A stretch of 64,000 bases of DNA, from NCBI RefSeq assembly GCF_017814975.1, contig NZ_JAGIQA010000006.1:234555-298554 (forward strand), read 5' to 3'. Source of the DNA: Cupriavidus consociatus. GTDB taxonomy: Bacteria > Pseudomonadota > Gammaproteobacteria > Burkholderiales > Burkholderiaceae. The notes beneath the pieces were generated by a model. That model saw nothing but the letters and a program-made list of their open reading frames with translations, was not told where the DNA came from and did not search any database. The number at the start of each line of letters is the position of its first letter. Within the stretch, counting starts at the first letter, position 1. The position numbers were made by a program, and so were the translations under genes. Below, in pieces: positions 51,435-61,370 of the stretch.

Positions 51435-53057
51435 ATGACGCCCCCCAACACTGCCGCGACCGCCGCGGGCATCGTCGCGGTGCTGCCGCCGCGCTACAAC
51501 GCCGCCGAAGACCTGCTCTCGCGCAACCTCGAGGCCGGACGGGGCGACAAGGTCGCCTATGTCGACGACGCCACTGCGCTGACCTATGCGGAACTGGATG
51601 CCCGCGCCCGCCGCTTTGCCGGCGCGCTGCGCGATGCGGGGTTCCGGCAGGAAGAGCGGCTGCTGCTGTGCGCGCTCGATACCGTCGACTTCCCCGCGGT
51701 GTTTCTCGGCTGCCTGCTGGCCGGGGTGGTGCCAGTAGCGGTCAATACGCTGCTGACCGCGGACGACTACGCGTACATGCTCGCGCACAGCGGCGCCCGC
51801 GCGGTAGTGGTTTCCACGCCGCTGTTGCCGGTGATGCAGGCAGCGATCGAAAAGAGCGGTCTGTCCCCGCCGGTGATTCAGGCCGCTCCGCACGGCGATG
51901 CGGCGCCGGCATGCAGCGTGGGCGCGATGCTGGCTCGCACACGTTCGCCAGCGCCGGTCGCGCGCACCGGCCCCGATGACATGGCGTTCTGGCTCTATTC
52001 GTCGGGCTCGACAGGCCGCCCCAAGGGCACGGTGCATACCCACGGCAACCTGTTCCATACCGCGGACCTCTATGCCCGCCAGGTGCTCGGCATCCGTGAG
52101 GACGACCTCGTGTTCTCGGCCGCCAAGCTGTTTTTCGCCTATGGGTTGGGCAATGCGCTGACCTTCCCGATGTCGGTCGGCGCGACCGCCGTGCTGATGG
52201 CCGAACGGCCCACGCCGACGGCAGTATTCCGCCGCTTGCGCGAGCAGAAGCCGACCGTTTTCTGCGGCGTGCCGACACTGTTCGCGGGCATGCTCGCCGC
52301 GCCCGACCTGCCCGCGCGCGACGAGGTGGCGCTGCGCGTGTGCACCTCCGCCGGCGAGGCATTGCCGCGCGATATCGGCGAGCGTTTCCTGGCGCATTTC
52401 GGCTGTGACATCCTGGATGGCATCGGCTCTACCGAGATGCTGCATATCTTCCTGTCGAACCGGCCCGGCGAGGTGCGCTATGGCACCACGGGCATGGCCG
52501 TCCCGGGCTACGAACTGAGGCTGCTGGACGAGCGCGGCGAAGCGTGTGCGTTTGGCGAGATCGGCGACCTCTACATCAAGGGGCCGAGCGCGGCGCTGAT
52601 GTACTGGTGCAATCGCGACAAGACCCGCGACACCTTCGTCGGCGAATGGACCCGCAGCGGCGACAAGTACCTGCGCGATGCCGACGGTTACTACACCTAT
52701 GCAGGGCGCAGCGACGACATGCTCAAGGTCGGCGGCATCTACGTCTCGCCGTTCGAGGTCGAAGCCGCGCTGGCGCTGCACCCGGCCGTGCTGGAAGCCG
52801 CGGTGATCGGCGTGGCCGATGCCGACGAACTGGTCAAGCCCAAGGCCTTCGTCGTGCTGCGGCCGGGCCAGCAATGGCATGACGGCATGGCCGCAGAACT
52901 GCAGGCGTTCATCAAGTCGCGGCTGGCGCCGTACAAGTACCCGCGCCAGATCGAATGCGTGCCGGAACTGCCCAAGACGGCCACCGGCAAGATCCAGCGC
53001 TTCCGGCTGCGCCAGCGCGAGGTGGCCGCGCGCGAGTCCCAGGCAACTCCTTCCTGA
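51435..53057 (+). CDS. bclA: Benzoate-CoA ligase
   Basis: A 540-residue acyl-adenylate-forming enzyme that converts benzoate, ATP and CoA to benzoyl-CoA, the first step of the box pathway. The AMP-binding motif is YSSGSTGRPKGTVHTH; others are GIGSTEMLHIFLSNRPGEV (binding pocket), YTYAGRSDDMLKVGGIYVSP and the C-terminal lysine in PKTATGKIQRF. The protein and box context match BclA/BadA. GGAGTGGAGAC precedes the ATG at 51435; an earlier frame from 51324 is not needed. Confidence 0.95.
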   Translation: MTPPNTAATAAGIVAVLPPRYNAAEDLLSRNLEAGRGDKVAYVDDATALTYAELDARARRFAGALRDAGFRQEERLLLCALDTVDFPAVFLGCLLAGVVPVAVNTLLTADDYAYMLAHSGARAVVVSTPLLPVMQAAIEKSGLSPPVIQAAPHGDAAPACSVGAMLARTRSPAPVARTGPDDMAFWLYSSGSTGRPKGTVHTHGNLFHTADLYARQVLGIREDDLVFSAAKLFFAYGLGNALTFPMSVGATAVLMAERPTPTAVFRRLREQKPTVFCGVPTLFAGMLAAPDLPARDEVALRVCTSAGEALPRDIGERFLAHFGCDILDGIGSTEMLHIFLSNRPGEVRYGTTGMAVPGYELRLLDERGEACAFGEIGDLYIKGPSAALMYWCNRDKTRDTFVGEWTRSGDKYLRDADGYYTYAGRSDDMLKVGGIYVSPFEVEAALALHPAVLEAAVIGVADADELVKPKAFVVLRPGQQWHDGMAAELQAFIKSRLAPYKYPRQIECVPELPKTATGKIQRFRLRQREVAARESQATPS

Positions 53058-53061
53058 AGCG

Positions 53062-53898
53062 ATGCCAGACGACAAGATGCCGATGCCGACCAGCCTGGTG
53101 GAAATCCCCTTCGACCAGCGTCGTATCCAGATCGAATACCAGTGGCTGCGCCCCGAGCGCACGCAGCGCCCGCTGGTGGTGTTCCTGCATGAAGGACTGG
53201 GCTCGGTGAGCATGTGGCGAGACTTTCCGCGCAATTTCTGCGAGGCCGGCGACTATCGCGGGCTGGTGTTCTCACGCTACGGCTACGGCCGTTCCACGCC
53301 GCGCCCGCATGACGAGACATGGCGCCCCGACTTCATGCACCGCCAGGCGCGCGAGGCGTTGCCGGCATTGTTCGACGCGCTCGATATCGGCCCCGGCCGC
53401 ACGCACGGCGTGCCCTGGCTGCTGGGCCACAGCGATGGCGGATCCATCGCGCTGATCTATGCCGCCAGCTTTCCGCAAGCGCTGGACGGCATCACCGTGC
53501 TGGCGCCACATATCGTGGTGGAAGACCTGTCGGTCAGCAGCATTGCCGCCACCCGTCAGGTCTACCTCGACACCGACCTGCGCCAGCGGCTGGGGCGTCA
53601 TCACGACGACGTCGAGTCCGCTTTCTGGGGCTGGAACGATATCTGGCTCGACCCGGCCTTTCGCCAGTGGGACCTGCGGCCGCTGCTGTCCGGGCTGATG
53701 GGCCCGGTGCTGGCGGTGCAGGGCGAAGACGACGAGTACGGCACCATGGCGCAGATCGAGGGTATCCATCGATATGCCCCACAAACCACCTTGCTTAAAC
53801 TCGCGCGGTGCGGGCACTCGCCACACCGGGACCAGCCTGAGGCGTTGACGCAGGCTGCGGTTCGGCATATAAACACACATACTTCATACCTAAAATAA
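53062..53898 (+). CDS. Alpha/beta-hydrolase in the benzoate cluster
   Basis: A 278-residue cytosolic alpha/beta-hydrolase, 4 bp after the ligase stop. The oxyanion region is VVFLHEGLGSVSMWRDFP, the nucleophile Ser lies in GHSDGGSIAL, and the His is in ARCGHSPHRDQPEALTQ. Its place in the operon suggests a role in benzoate breakdown, for example hydrolysis of a stray CoA thioester or lactone intermediate. Such genes occur in box clusters of other betaproteobacteria, but a set function is not known to me. Confidence 0.9.
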   Translation: MPDDKMPMPTSLVEIPFDQRRIQIEYQWLRPERTQRPLVVFLHEGLGSVSMWRDFPRNFCEAGDYRGLVFSRYGYGRSTPRPHDETWRPDFMHRQAREALPALFDALDIGPGRTHGVPWLLGHSDGGSIALIYAASFPQALDGITVLAPHIVVEDLSVSSIAATRQVYLDTDLRQRLGRHHDDVESAFWGWNDIWLDPAFRQWDLRPLLSGLMGPVLAVQGEDDEYGTMAQIEGIHRYAPQTTLLKLARCGHSPHRDQPEALTQAAVRHINTHTSYLK

Positions 53899-54018
53899 TT
53901 GGGCTTCCCGCCCGCTCCGCAGGGTCCGCGGCGCACAATGCGCCGTCGCAGGCCACGCCAGCGGCAGGGGGACCGGCAACGGTCCAGCGAGCCGCCGGCT
54001 TGACCACCAGGAGACAAC

Positions 54019-55221
54019 ATGCGTCGCATCACCCCGCGCAGGCTCGCGCCTGCCTGCCTTGCCGTCGCCACCGTGTTTGCCATGGCCGGCGCCTTCGCCC
54101 AGACCGCACAGCCGGCGCCGGCTGCCCCGGGCGGCAAGATCAAGGTCGGCTTCATGCTGCCGTACACCGGCACCTACGCCGCACTCGGTACCGCCATCGA
54201 GAACGGCTTCCGCATGTATGTGCAGCAGCAGGGCGGCAAGCTCGGCGGGCGCGAGATCGAGTACTTCAAGGTCGACGATGAATCCGACCCCGCCAAGGCC
54301 CCGGAAAACGCCACCAAGCTGGTCAAGCGCGACCAGGTCGACGTGGTGGTTGGCACGGTGCATTCGGGCGTGCAGATGGGCATCGTCAAGGTCGCCAAGG
54401 AAAACAACACCCTGCTGATCATCCCGAACGCCGGCGTCGATGAAGCCACTGGTCCGCTGTGCGGCCCGAACATCTTCCGCACATCGTTCTCCAACTGGCA
54501 GCCGGGCTATGCGATGGGCCAGGTGCTGGCCGAGCGCGGGCTCAAGAAGGTAGTGACGCTGACGTGGAAGTACGCGGCCGGCGAGCAGTCGGTCAAGGGC
54601 TTCAAGGAGGCCTTCGAGGCCAAGGGCGGCAAGGTGGTCAAGGAACTGAGCCTGCCGTTCCCCAATGTCGAATTCCAGGCGCTGATCACCGAGGTGGCTT
54701 CGCTCAAGCCGGATGCCGTGTTCGTGTTCTTTGCCGGCGGCGGCGCGGTCAAGTTCGTCAAGGACTGGGCCGCGGCAGGGCTGAAGGACAAGATCCCGCT
54801 GTACGGCTCGGGCTTCCTCACCGACGGCACGCTGGAAGCGCAGGGCAATGCCGCGCAGGGGCTGGAGACCACGCTGCACTATGCCGACGGACTGTCCAAT
54901 GCGCGCGACAAGAACTTCCGGCTGGATTACGCCAAGACCTTCAAGCTGCAGCCCGACGTCTACGCGGTGCAGGGCTATGACGCGGCCCAGCTGCTCGCGG
55001 CCGGTGCCACTGCGGTCAAGGGCGACATGACGCGCAAGGCCGACCTGTACAAGGCCATGGGCTCCGCCAAGATCGACAGCCCGCGCGGTGCCTTTACGCT
55101 GTCGAAGGCGCACAACCCGGTGCAGGATTTCTACCTGCGCAAGGTGGACGGGCGCGAGAACAAGGTCAGTTCGGTGGCGGTCAAGGCGCTGGCCGATCCG
55201 GCGCGCGGGTGCAGGCTGTAG
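54019..55221 (+). CDS. Branched-chain-type ABC substrate-binding protein, probably for benzoate
   Basis: A 400-residue exported protein of the leucine-binding (Peripla_BP_6) family. The signal peptide ends near GAFAQT (about residue 28), and the mature part starts KIKVGFMLPYTGTYAALGTA. It also has VVVGTVHSGVQMGIVKVAKE and IFRTSFSNWQPGYAMGQVLA. Its place directly after the benzoate-CoA ligase and hydrolase suggests that it binds benzoate or a related aromatic acid. The four other ABC genes follow after a palindromic repeat element. Confidence 0.93.
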   Translation: MRRITPRRLAPACLAVATVFAMAGAFAQTAQPAPAAPGGKIKVGFMLPYTGTYAALGTAIENGFRMYVQQQGGKLGGREIEYFKVDDESDPAKAPENATKLVKRDQVDVVVGTVHSGVQMGIVKVAKENNTLLIIPNAGVDEATGPLCGPNIFRTSFSNWQPGYAMGQVLAERGLKKVVTLTWKYAAGEQSVKGFKEAFEAKGGKVVKELSLPFPNVEFQALITEVASLKPDAVFVFFAGGGAVKFVKDWAAAGLKDKIPLYGSGFLTDGTLEAQGNAAQGLETTLHYADGLSNARDKNFRLDYAKTFKLQPDVYAVQGYDAAQLLAAGATAVKGDMTRKADLYKAMGSAKIDSPRGAFTLSKAHNPVQDFYLRKVDGRENKVSSVAVKALADPARGCRL

Positions 55222-55242
55222 AACTTTTCATTCCCGCGTGTT

Positions 55243-55372
55243 GCTCCCCTCTCCCGCCTGCGGGAGAGGGGCCGGGGGAGAGGGCAGGAGTCTCCACGAA
55301 GCGAAGGCCTTCACATCCAGCCAGCGCCGGCCCTCTCCCCCAACCCCTCTCCCGCGCGCCGCAGAGGGGAGC
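55243..55372. repeat. REPIN-like pair of palindromic repeats
   Basis: Positions 55243-55285 and 55330-55372 are inverted copies of a 43-bp element, matching except in about 9 positions in the arm loop and 2 in the middle. Each copy itself forms a CCCCTCTCCCGC/GGGAGAGGGG hairpin. The 44-bp spacer is unrelated. This is the look of a REP doublet (REPIN) of the dispersed non-autonomous kind. It lies in the binding-protein/permease gap and could shape differential expression. Confidence 0.75.
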
Positions 55373-55421
55373 TTGCCACCGGCATGCGTGGCGCGATTGG
55401 TTTTCTGATGCATTGCCCCGC

Positions 55422-56288
55422 ATGGACATCGTCTCTTTCCTCATCCAGTGCCTGAACAGCGTGCAGTACGGCCTGCTGCTGTTCCTGGTCGCCAGCGGCC
55501 TGACGCTGATCTTCGGCATCATGGGCGTAATCAACCTGGCGCACGGCAGCTTCTACATGCTGGGGGCATACCTAGCCTTCACGCTCGCCGGGCTGACCGG
55601 CAACCTGTTTATCGCCATCCCGCTCGGCATCGTGCTGGCGGTGGTGTTCGGCTACGTGCTCGAGTGGGCCTTCTTCAGCTACCTGTACGAGCGCGACCAC
55701 CTGCAGCAGGTGCTGATGACGTACGGGCTGATCCTGGTGTTCGAAGAGCTGCGCAGCATCCTGGTCGGCGACGATGTGCACGGCGTGCAGGTGCCGGCGC
55801 TGCTTGACGGCGCGCTGCCGATCGGCAACGACATGACCTACCCGGTGTACCGGCTGTTTATCTCGGCGGTGTGCCTGGCGGTGGCCGGGGCCATGTACTA
55901 CGTGATCCGGCGCACGCGGCTGGGCATGATGATCCGCGCGGGGGCGACCAACCGCGAGATGGTGCAGTCGCTCGGCATCAACATCACCGTGCTGTACCGC
56001 TTCGTGTTCGCGCTGGGCGTGGCGCTGGCGGTGTTGGCGGGGATGATCTCGGCGCCGGTGTCGTCGGTGTATCCGGGCATGGGCGGGCAGGTGCTGATCG
56101 TGTGCTTCGTGGTGGTGGTGATCGGCGGTATCGGCTCGGTCAAGGGCGCGCTGGTGGCGTCGCTGCTGCTGGGCTTCGTCGATACCTTTGGCAAGGTGTT
56201 CTGGCAGGAGGCGGCCGGCGTGCTGATCTACCTGCTGATGGCGGTGATCCTGCTGTGGAAGCCGCAGGGGCTGTTCAAGGCGGGATGA
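55422..56288 (+). CDS. Branched-chain-type ABC permease (LivH-like)
   Basis: A 288-residue inner-membrane permease with about eight helices, starting MDIVSFLIQCLNSVQYGLLL and containing LIFGIMGVINLAHGSFYMLG, the typical LivH block, and IRAGATNREMVQSLGINI. The start was set at 55422, the family N-terminus; the open frame before it runs through the REPIN. It is one base short of the LivM-like gene. Confidence 0.95.
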   Translation: MDIVSFLIQCLNSVQYGLLLFLVASGLTLIFGIMGVINLAHGSFYMLGAYLAFTLAGLTGNLFIAIPLGIVLAVVFGYVLEWAFFSYLYERDHLQQVLMTYGLILVFEELRSILVGDDVHGVQVPALLDGALPIGNDMTYPVYRLFISAVCLAVAGAMYYVIRRTRLGMMIRAGATNREMVQSLGINITVLYRFVFALGVALAVLAGMISAPVSSVYPGMGGQVLIVCFVVVVIGGIGSVKGALVASLLLGFVDTFGKVFWQEAAGVLIYLLMAVILLWKPQGLFKAG

Positions 56289-56289
56289 C

Positions 56290-57387
56290 ATGAATCCGAC
56301 GACATTGCCGGCGCGCCGGCATTCCCGCGGCAATGCCGCACTGCTTGCCGCGCTGGGCTGGCTGGTGGCCTTCTCCGTGCTGGCCGTGCTGCCGTTGCTG
56401 CTGACCGCGGACAGCCACAAGTTCTATATCGAGCTGCTCAGCAAGGTGATGATCATGGCGATCTTCGCGCTGTCGCTGCAGCTGCTGATCGGCTATACCG
56501 GGCTGGTGAGCCTGGGGCATGCCGCGTACTTCGCCATGGCGGCCTACGCCACCGCGATGCTCGCGCCGCAGTCCGGCCCGGGCAACGGCTGGCTGCTGCT
56601 GGCCGGCGCGCTGGCCGCCTCCGCAATTCTGGCGCTGGTGGTGGGCGCGCTGGTGCTGCGCACGCGCGGCGTGTATTTCATCATGGTCACGCTGGCCTTC
56701 GCGCAGATGGTGTACTTCGTCTTCCATGACACCAAGGTCGCCGGCGGCAGCGACGGCACCTATATCTATTTCCGTCCGGAATTCCCGGTGCCGGGCGAGC
56801 AGTTGCTGACCGTCACCGACCCGACGCACTTCTACTGGCTGGTGTGGACGGGCCTGGTGGCGACGGTCGCGCTACTGGCGCTGGTGCTGCGCTCGCGCTT
56901 CGGCCATGCGCTGGTGGGCATCCGCCATAACGAGCAGCGCATGCGCGCTGCCGGCTATGCCACCTATCGCTACCAGCTTGGCGCCTTTGTCGCAGGCGGC
57001 GTGCTGGCCGGGCTGGCGGGCTTTCTCTATGCCATCCAGTTCGGCTTCGTCAATCCGGAGATCGCGTCATGGCACCAGTCGGGCAACGCCATGCTGATGG
57101 TGATCCTGGGCGGCGTCGGCAGCCTGGCCGGGGCGGTGCTGGGGGCGTTTTCGTTCGTGCTGCTGGCCGAATGGTTCAGCACGCTGACCAAGCACTGGCA
57201 GCTGGTGATGGGCGGCTTCATCATCGTTGCCGTCGCGCTGCTGCCGCGGGGCCTGGTGAGCCTGCCCGCGGTGCTGCGGCACGGGCGTCGCGGCAGAACC
57301 GGGCGCCACAACGGCGGGCACGGGACCGAAACCAGTGAGGCCGGTAAGGCCGGTGACGGCAACGCGCGCAATACGGAGGCCGCATGA
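56290..57387 (+). CDS. Branched-chain-type ABC permease (LivM-like)
   Basis: A 365-residue inner-membrane permease of about nine or ten helices with the LivM blocks LSLQLLIGYTGLVSLGHAAY and GHALVGIRHNEQRMRAAGYA. A longer charged C-terminal tail (RRGRTGRHNGGHGTETSEAG) is unusual for LivM and may simply be a variable end. It overlaps the LivG-like gene by 4 bp. Confidence 0.95.
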   Translation: MNPTTLPARRHSRGNAALLAALGWLVAFSVLAVLPLLLTADSHKFYIELLSKVMIMAIFALSLQLLIGYTGLVSLGHAAYFAMAAYATAMLAPQSGPGNGWLLLAGALAASAILALVVGALVLRTRGVYFIMVTLAFAQMVYFVFHDTKVAGGSDGTYIYFRPEFPVPGEQLLTVTDPTHFYWLVWTGLVATVALLALVLRSRFGHALVGIRHNEQRMRAAGYATYRYQLGAFVAGGVLAGLAGFLYAIQFGFVNPEIASWHQSGNAMLMVILGGVGSLAGAVLGAFSFVLLAEWFSTLTKHWQLVMGGFIIVAVALLPRGLVSLPAVLRHGRRGRTGRHNGGHGTETSEAGKAGDGNARNTEAA

Positions 57388-58145
57388 ATACCCCGGTACT
57401 GCAGGCGCAGCAGCTTACGCGCCGCTTTGGCGGCCTTACCGCTGTGGCCGGTGTGGACCTGTCGCTGGCGCTGCACGAGATCCATGCCGTGATCGGCACC
57501 AACGGCGCGGGCAAGTCCACGCTGATCAACATGCTGTCGTGCGAACTGCCGCCCACGTCCGGGCGCCTGTTCCTGAAGGGCGAGGAGGTGACAGGCTGGT
57601 CGCAGCCGCGGCTGGCGAGGCATGGCGTGGGGCGCAGCTACCAGCGCAACAACATCTTCCTGCCGCTGACCGTGCGCGAGAACTGCCGGCTGGCGGCGCA
57701 GTCGCGCGCGCAGCGGGCCTGGCGCCTGTGGGAAAGCGCGCAGGGCTGCCGCACCAGCGCCACGCTGGCCGACGAGGCCATGGAGCGCGCCGGCCTGGCG
57801 CCGCTGGCGGACCGGCCCGCCAGCGACCTGGCGCATGGCCAGAAGCGCCAGCTCGAGGTGGCGATGTGCCTGGCCACGCAGCCAGTGGCACTGCTGCTCG
57901 ACGAGCCGCTCGCCGGCATGGGCGCCGAGGAATCGACGCGCATGCTGGGGCTGCTGCGCGGCTTGCGGGAGGGCCATGCCATCCTGCTGGTCGAACATGA
58001 CATGGACGCGGTGTTCTCGGTTGCCGACCGCATCACCGTGATGGTCAACGGGGCAGTGATCGCCACCGGCACGCCCGAGGCGATCCGCGCCAACCGCGAA
58101 GTCCAGCTCGCCTACCTGGGCGAGGAAGAAAGCGAGGCCGCATGA
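57384..58145 (+). CDS. Branched-chain-type ABC ATPase (LivG-like)
   Basis: A 253-residue ATPase with Walker A GTNGAGKST, signature SDLAHGQKRQLEVA (Q replaces the second G of the LSGGQ consensus, a common LivG variant) and Walker B LLLDEPLAGMG. ATGA overlaps on both sides tie it to livM and livF. It energises uptake together with the LivF-like subunit. Confidence 0.95.
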   Translation: MNTPVLQAQQLTRRFGGLTAVAGVDLSLALHEIHAVIGTNGAGKSTLINMLSCELPPTSGRLFLKGEEVTGWSQPRLARHGVGRSYQRNNIFLPLTVRENCRLAAQSRAQRAWRLWESAQGCRTSATLADEAMERAGLAPLADRPASDLAHGQKRQLEVAMCLATQPVALLLDEPLAGMGAEESTRMLGLLRGLREGHAILLVEHDMDAVFSVADRITVMVNGAVIATGTPEAIRANREVQLAYLGEEESEAA

Positions 58146-58867
58146 GTACGCCCATCCGCACCCCCATGATCGAAGCCACCGGCATCAATGCCTGGTACGG
58201 TTCGAGCCATGTGCTGCGCGGGATCGATTTCACCGTCGGCGTGGGCGAGACCGTCGGCCTGCTTGGGCGCAACGGCATGGGCAAGAGCACGCTGCTGCGC
58301 ACGCTGCTGGGTCACGTGCGCCAGCGTGAGGGGCAGATCCGCGTGGCTGGCCGCGATATGTCGCGTGCGCAGCCCTATGAGGTGGCGCGCATGGGCGTCG
58401 CCTACGTGCCGGAAGGGCGGGGCATTTTCCCCAGCCTGTCGGTGCGCGAAAACCTGCTGATGGCCGCGCGCAAGGGCTGCAACGGCCGCAATGACTGGGA
58501 CGAGGCGCGCGTGCTCGACCTGTTCCCGCGCCTGAAGGAGCGCCTGTCGCACGGCGGCCAGCAGTTGTCCGGCGGCGAGCAGCAGATGCTGTCGATCGGC
58601 CGCGCGCTGATGACCAATCCCGACTGCCTGGTGCTGGACGAAGCCACCGAAGGGCTGGCCCCGCGCATCGTGCGCGAGATCTGGGAAGTCATTGCCACGG
58701 TGCGCGCCACCGGGATCGCTTCGGTGGTGGTAGACCGCAACTTCCGCTCGGTGCTGGCCCACGCCGACCGCGCCGTGGTGCTGGAAAAGGGCCGGGTGGT
58801 GCTGGCCGGTCCGGCGCCCGACCTGGCCGGCAAGCCGGAGGCGCTGGATCGTTACCTCGGCGTCTGA
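58142..58867 (+). CDS. Branched-chain-type ABC ATPase (LivF-like)
   Basis: A 241-residue ATPase with Walker A GRNGMGKST, signature LSGGEQQMLSIGRA and Walker B LVLDEATEGLAP. It is the last gene of the binding protein-LivH-LivM-LivG-LivF cluster. No terminator is obvious after it. Confidence 0.95.
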   Translation: MSTPIRTPMIEATGINAWYGSSHVLRGIDFTVGVGETVGLLGRNGMGKSTLLRTLLGHVRQREGQIRVAGRDMSRAQPYEVARMGVAYVPEGRGIFPSLSVRENLLMAARKGCNGRNDWDEARVLDLFPRLKERLSHGGQQLSGGEQQMLSIGRALMTNPDCLVLDEATEGLAPRIVREIWEVIATVRATGIASVVVDRNFRSVLAHADRAVVLEKGRVVLAGPAPDLAGKPEALDRYLGV

Positions 58868-59186
58868 TCCTCTTTGGGTGCTCTATCAGGCGCAAATGTT
58901 GCCATGCCACAACGGCCCTTGCGGGCGCAAGGACACGCTGTTTTGCTTGCCCGGGCCTTGACCGCTGGCCACTTCCCTCCCATGCTTGCTGAGTCACGAA
59001 AACGGCATTCGAATCAGCCGGAGTGGTCGTTCACGGGCAGTTCATCTAGAATTGTGCGGGTTTGTGCAATGCAATAGAACGCAAAAAGCGCCGGAAAACG
59101 GTCGCAGCAGTCGGCACCCCCGCGCCCGGGTGGCGACTGCCAGAGCCAACAAACTGCCGGCGAGCCGGCCGGGCAGACCCAATCTC
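58868..59186. other. 319-bp gap before kup
   Basis: No gene is seen. It should carry the kup promoter; TAGAAT at about 59046-59052 is a -10 candidate without a clear -35 box. Frames that extend kup upstream through this region lack a ribosome site. Confidence 0.5.
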
Positions 59187-61088
59187 ATGACTACCCAGTC
59201 CACAACCAGCCATTATTTCGTCGAGAGTCCCAGCACGCGTGCCCTGGTACTCGGTGCGGTCGGTGTCGTCTTCGGCGACATCGGCACCAGCCCGCTGTAC
59301 GCGCTCAAGGAGTGCTTCAGCAAGGAACATGGCATCGCCTTCAGCACCGACGCCGTGCTCGGCGTCATCTCGATGCTGTTCTGGGCCATGATCATCGTGG
59401 TCTCGATCAAATACGTGGTGTTCGTGATGCGCGCCGACAACGACGGCGAGGGCGGGGTGCTGGCACTCATGGCGCTGGTGCTGCGTACCGTGGCGCCGCG
59501 CTCGGGCAAGGCCAAGATCCTGATGATGCTCGGCATCTTCGGCGCCTGCATGTTCTATGGCGATGCGGTCATCACGCCGGCGATCTCGGTGCTGTCGGCG
59601 GTGGAAGGCCTGGAGATCGCCGCGCCGCAGCTGTCGCAGTTCGTGATACCGATCACGCTGGTGATCCTGGCCGCGCTGTTCCTGATACAGCGCCATGGCA
59701 CAGCCGCGGTCGGCAAGCTGTTCGGGCCGATCATGACAGCCTGGTTCCTGACGCTGGGCGCGCTGGGCGTGTTCAACCTGGTTCAGGCGCCGGAGATCCT
59801 CAAGGCCGTCAATCCGCTGTACGGCATCACTTTCCTGCTCGAGCATGCGCTGCAGGCCTTTATCGTGCTGGGCTCGGTGTTCCTGGTGCTGACCGGTGCC
59901 GAGGCGCTGTACGTCGACATGGGCCACTTTGGCGCGCGCCCGATCCGCATCGGCTGGTTCATCCTGGTGATGCCGTGCCTGATGCTGAACTACTTCGGCC
60001 AGGGCGCGATGCTGCTGCACAACCCTGCCGGCGCCGAGAATCCGTTCTACCTGATGGTGCCGGAGCCGCTGCTGATCCCGATGGTGCTACTGGCCACCTG
60101 CGCCACGGTGATCGCCTCGCAGGCGGTCATCTCCGGCGCCTTCTCGCTGACCAGCCAGGCGATCCAGCTGGGCTTCGTGCCGCGCATGCGCGTGCGCTAC
60201 ACCTCGGCCGCGGAAATCGGCCAGATCTACCTGCCGGTGGTCAACTGGCTGCTGCTGGTGCTGGTGTTCGGCGTGGTGATCTCGTTCAAGAAATCGGAGA
60301 ACCTGGCGGCGGCCTACGGCATCGCGGTGACTACCACCATGGTCATCACCAGCATCCTGGCGGCGGTGTGCATGCGCAATGTGTGGAAATGGAACACGGC
60401 GATGGTGGTGCTGGTCGGCGCGTCCTTTCTGCTGGTCGACCTGTCGTTCTTTGCCGCCAACCTGCTCAAGGTTGCCGAAGGCGGCTGGTTCCCGCTGCTG
60501 CTGGGCAGCATGGCCTTCTTCATGCTGATGACCTGGTACAGCGGCCGCAAGCTGCTGCGCGCGCGCAGCCTGGAAGACGGCATCCCGCTGGAGCCGTTCA
60601 TTGCGGGCCTGCTGGCGCACCCGCCGCACCGCGTCGAGGGCACCGCGGTGTTCCTGACCGGCAATACCGATTCGGTACCGGTGTCGCTGCTGCACAACCT
60701 CAAGCACAACCGCGTGCTGCACGAGCGCGTGGTGTTCATGCACTTCGTCACGCGCGACGTGCCGTATGTCGACGACGATCATCGCGTCAGCTGCAAGGAC
60801 CTGGGCGGCGGCGTCTTTATCCTGAAGTCGGAATACGGCTTCAAGGAAACGCCGGACGTGCAGAAGGTGCTGGACCTGGCCGACCGCAAGCTCGGCATGC
60901 ATTTCGAGCTGATGGAAACTTCGTTCTTCATCGCGCGCGAATCGGTGATCCCGTCCAAGCTGCCGGGCATGCCGATGTGGCGCGAGAGCTTGTTCGCCTG
61001 GATGCATCAGAACGGTGCCAAGCCGTCGGACTTCTTCCAGATTCCGGCCAACCGGGTGGTTGAGCTGGGCACCAAGGTCGAGATCTGA
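59187..61088 (+). CDS. kup: Kup-type potassium transporter
   Basis: A 633-residue K+/H+ symporter of the KUP/HAK family in the inner membrane. The diagnostic start [20 protein letters not shown] is complete and is followed by about twelve helices and a cytosolic C-terminal domain from about residue 480. [20 protein letters not shown] and [13 protein letters not shown] are also typical. The start at 59187 ([13 protein letters not shown]) is chosen by comparison; no strong ribosome site precedes it. It is single and ends in a terminator. Confidence 0.96.
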   Translation: MTTQSTTSHYFVESPSTRALVLGAVGVVFGDIGTSPLYALKECFSKEHGIAFSTDAVLGVISMLFWAMIIVVSIKYVVFVMRADNDGEGGVLALMALVLRTVAPRSGKAKILMMLGIFGACMFYGDAVITPAISVLSAVEGLEIAAPQLSQFVIPITLVILAALFLIQRHGTAAVGKLFGPIMTAWFLTLGALGVFNLVQAPEILKAVNPLYGITFLLEHALQAFIVLGSVFLVLTGAEALYVDMGHFGARPIRIGWFILVMPCLMLNYFGQGAMLLHNPAGAENPFYLMVPEPLLIPMVLLATCATVIASQAVISGAFSLTSQAIQLGFVPRMRVRYTSAAEIGQIYLPVVNWLLLVLVFGVVISFKKSENLAAAYGIAVTTTMVITSILAAVCMRNVWKWNTAMVVLVGASFLLVDLSFFAANLLKVAEGGWFPLLLGSMAFFMLMTWYSGRKLLRARSLEDGIPLEPFIAGLLAHPPHRVEGTAVFLTGNTDSVPVSLLHNLKHNRVLHERVVFMHFVTRDVPYVDDDHRVSCKDLGGGVFILKSEYGFKETPDVQKVLDLADRKLGMHFELMETSFFIARESVIPSKLPGMPMWRESLFAWMHQNGAKPSDFFQIPANRVVELGTKVEI

Positions 61089-61116
61089 AGCGGACGGGCC
61101 TGGTGCCCCCCGCTGC

Positions 61117-61157
61117 AAGCCCCGGGATGGCGCCACAAGGCGTGTCCCGGGGCTTTT
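61117..61157 (+). terminator. Terminator of kup
   Basis: AAGCCCCGGGA and TCCCGGGGCTTTTTT pair across a loop that itself contains GGCGCC and GGCG, followed by T6, 29 bp after the kup stop. Confidence 0.9.
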
Positions 61158-61370
61158 TTGTTTGATGCAGTGCGCGCGGACGAGTTGCGCGCCTGCCATG
61201 CGCCACCCGCAGGCGCTTCCCCGGGGCGCCTGTCCCGGAAACCCGGGCCTCGCAGCAGGCGGCCCGGGACTATGGCCTCATGCGCGCGCCACCCCGGTCG
61301 CCGGACAATGCAACCCTCAACTTGTCACAGGACCCCTTCGTGGCGGTCCGCCTCCTCGAGGAGTTGTGCC

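Noticed and set aside
55209..55421. N-terminal extension of the LivH-like permease
   Set aside because: The stretch is the REPIN read as protein; the family N-terminus starts at 55422.
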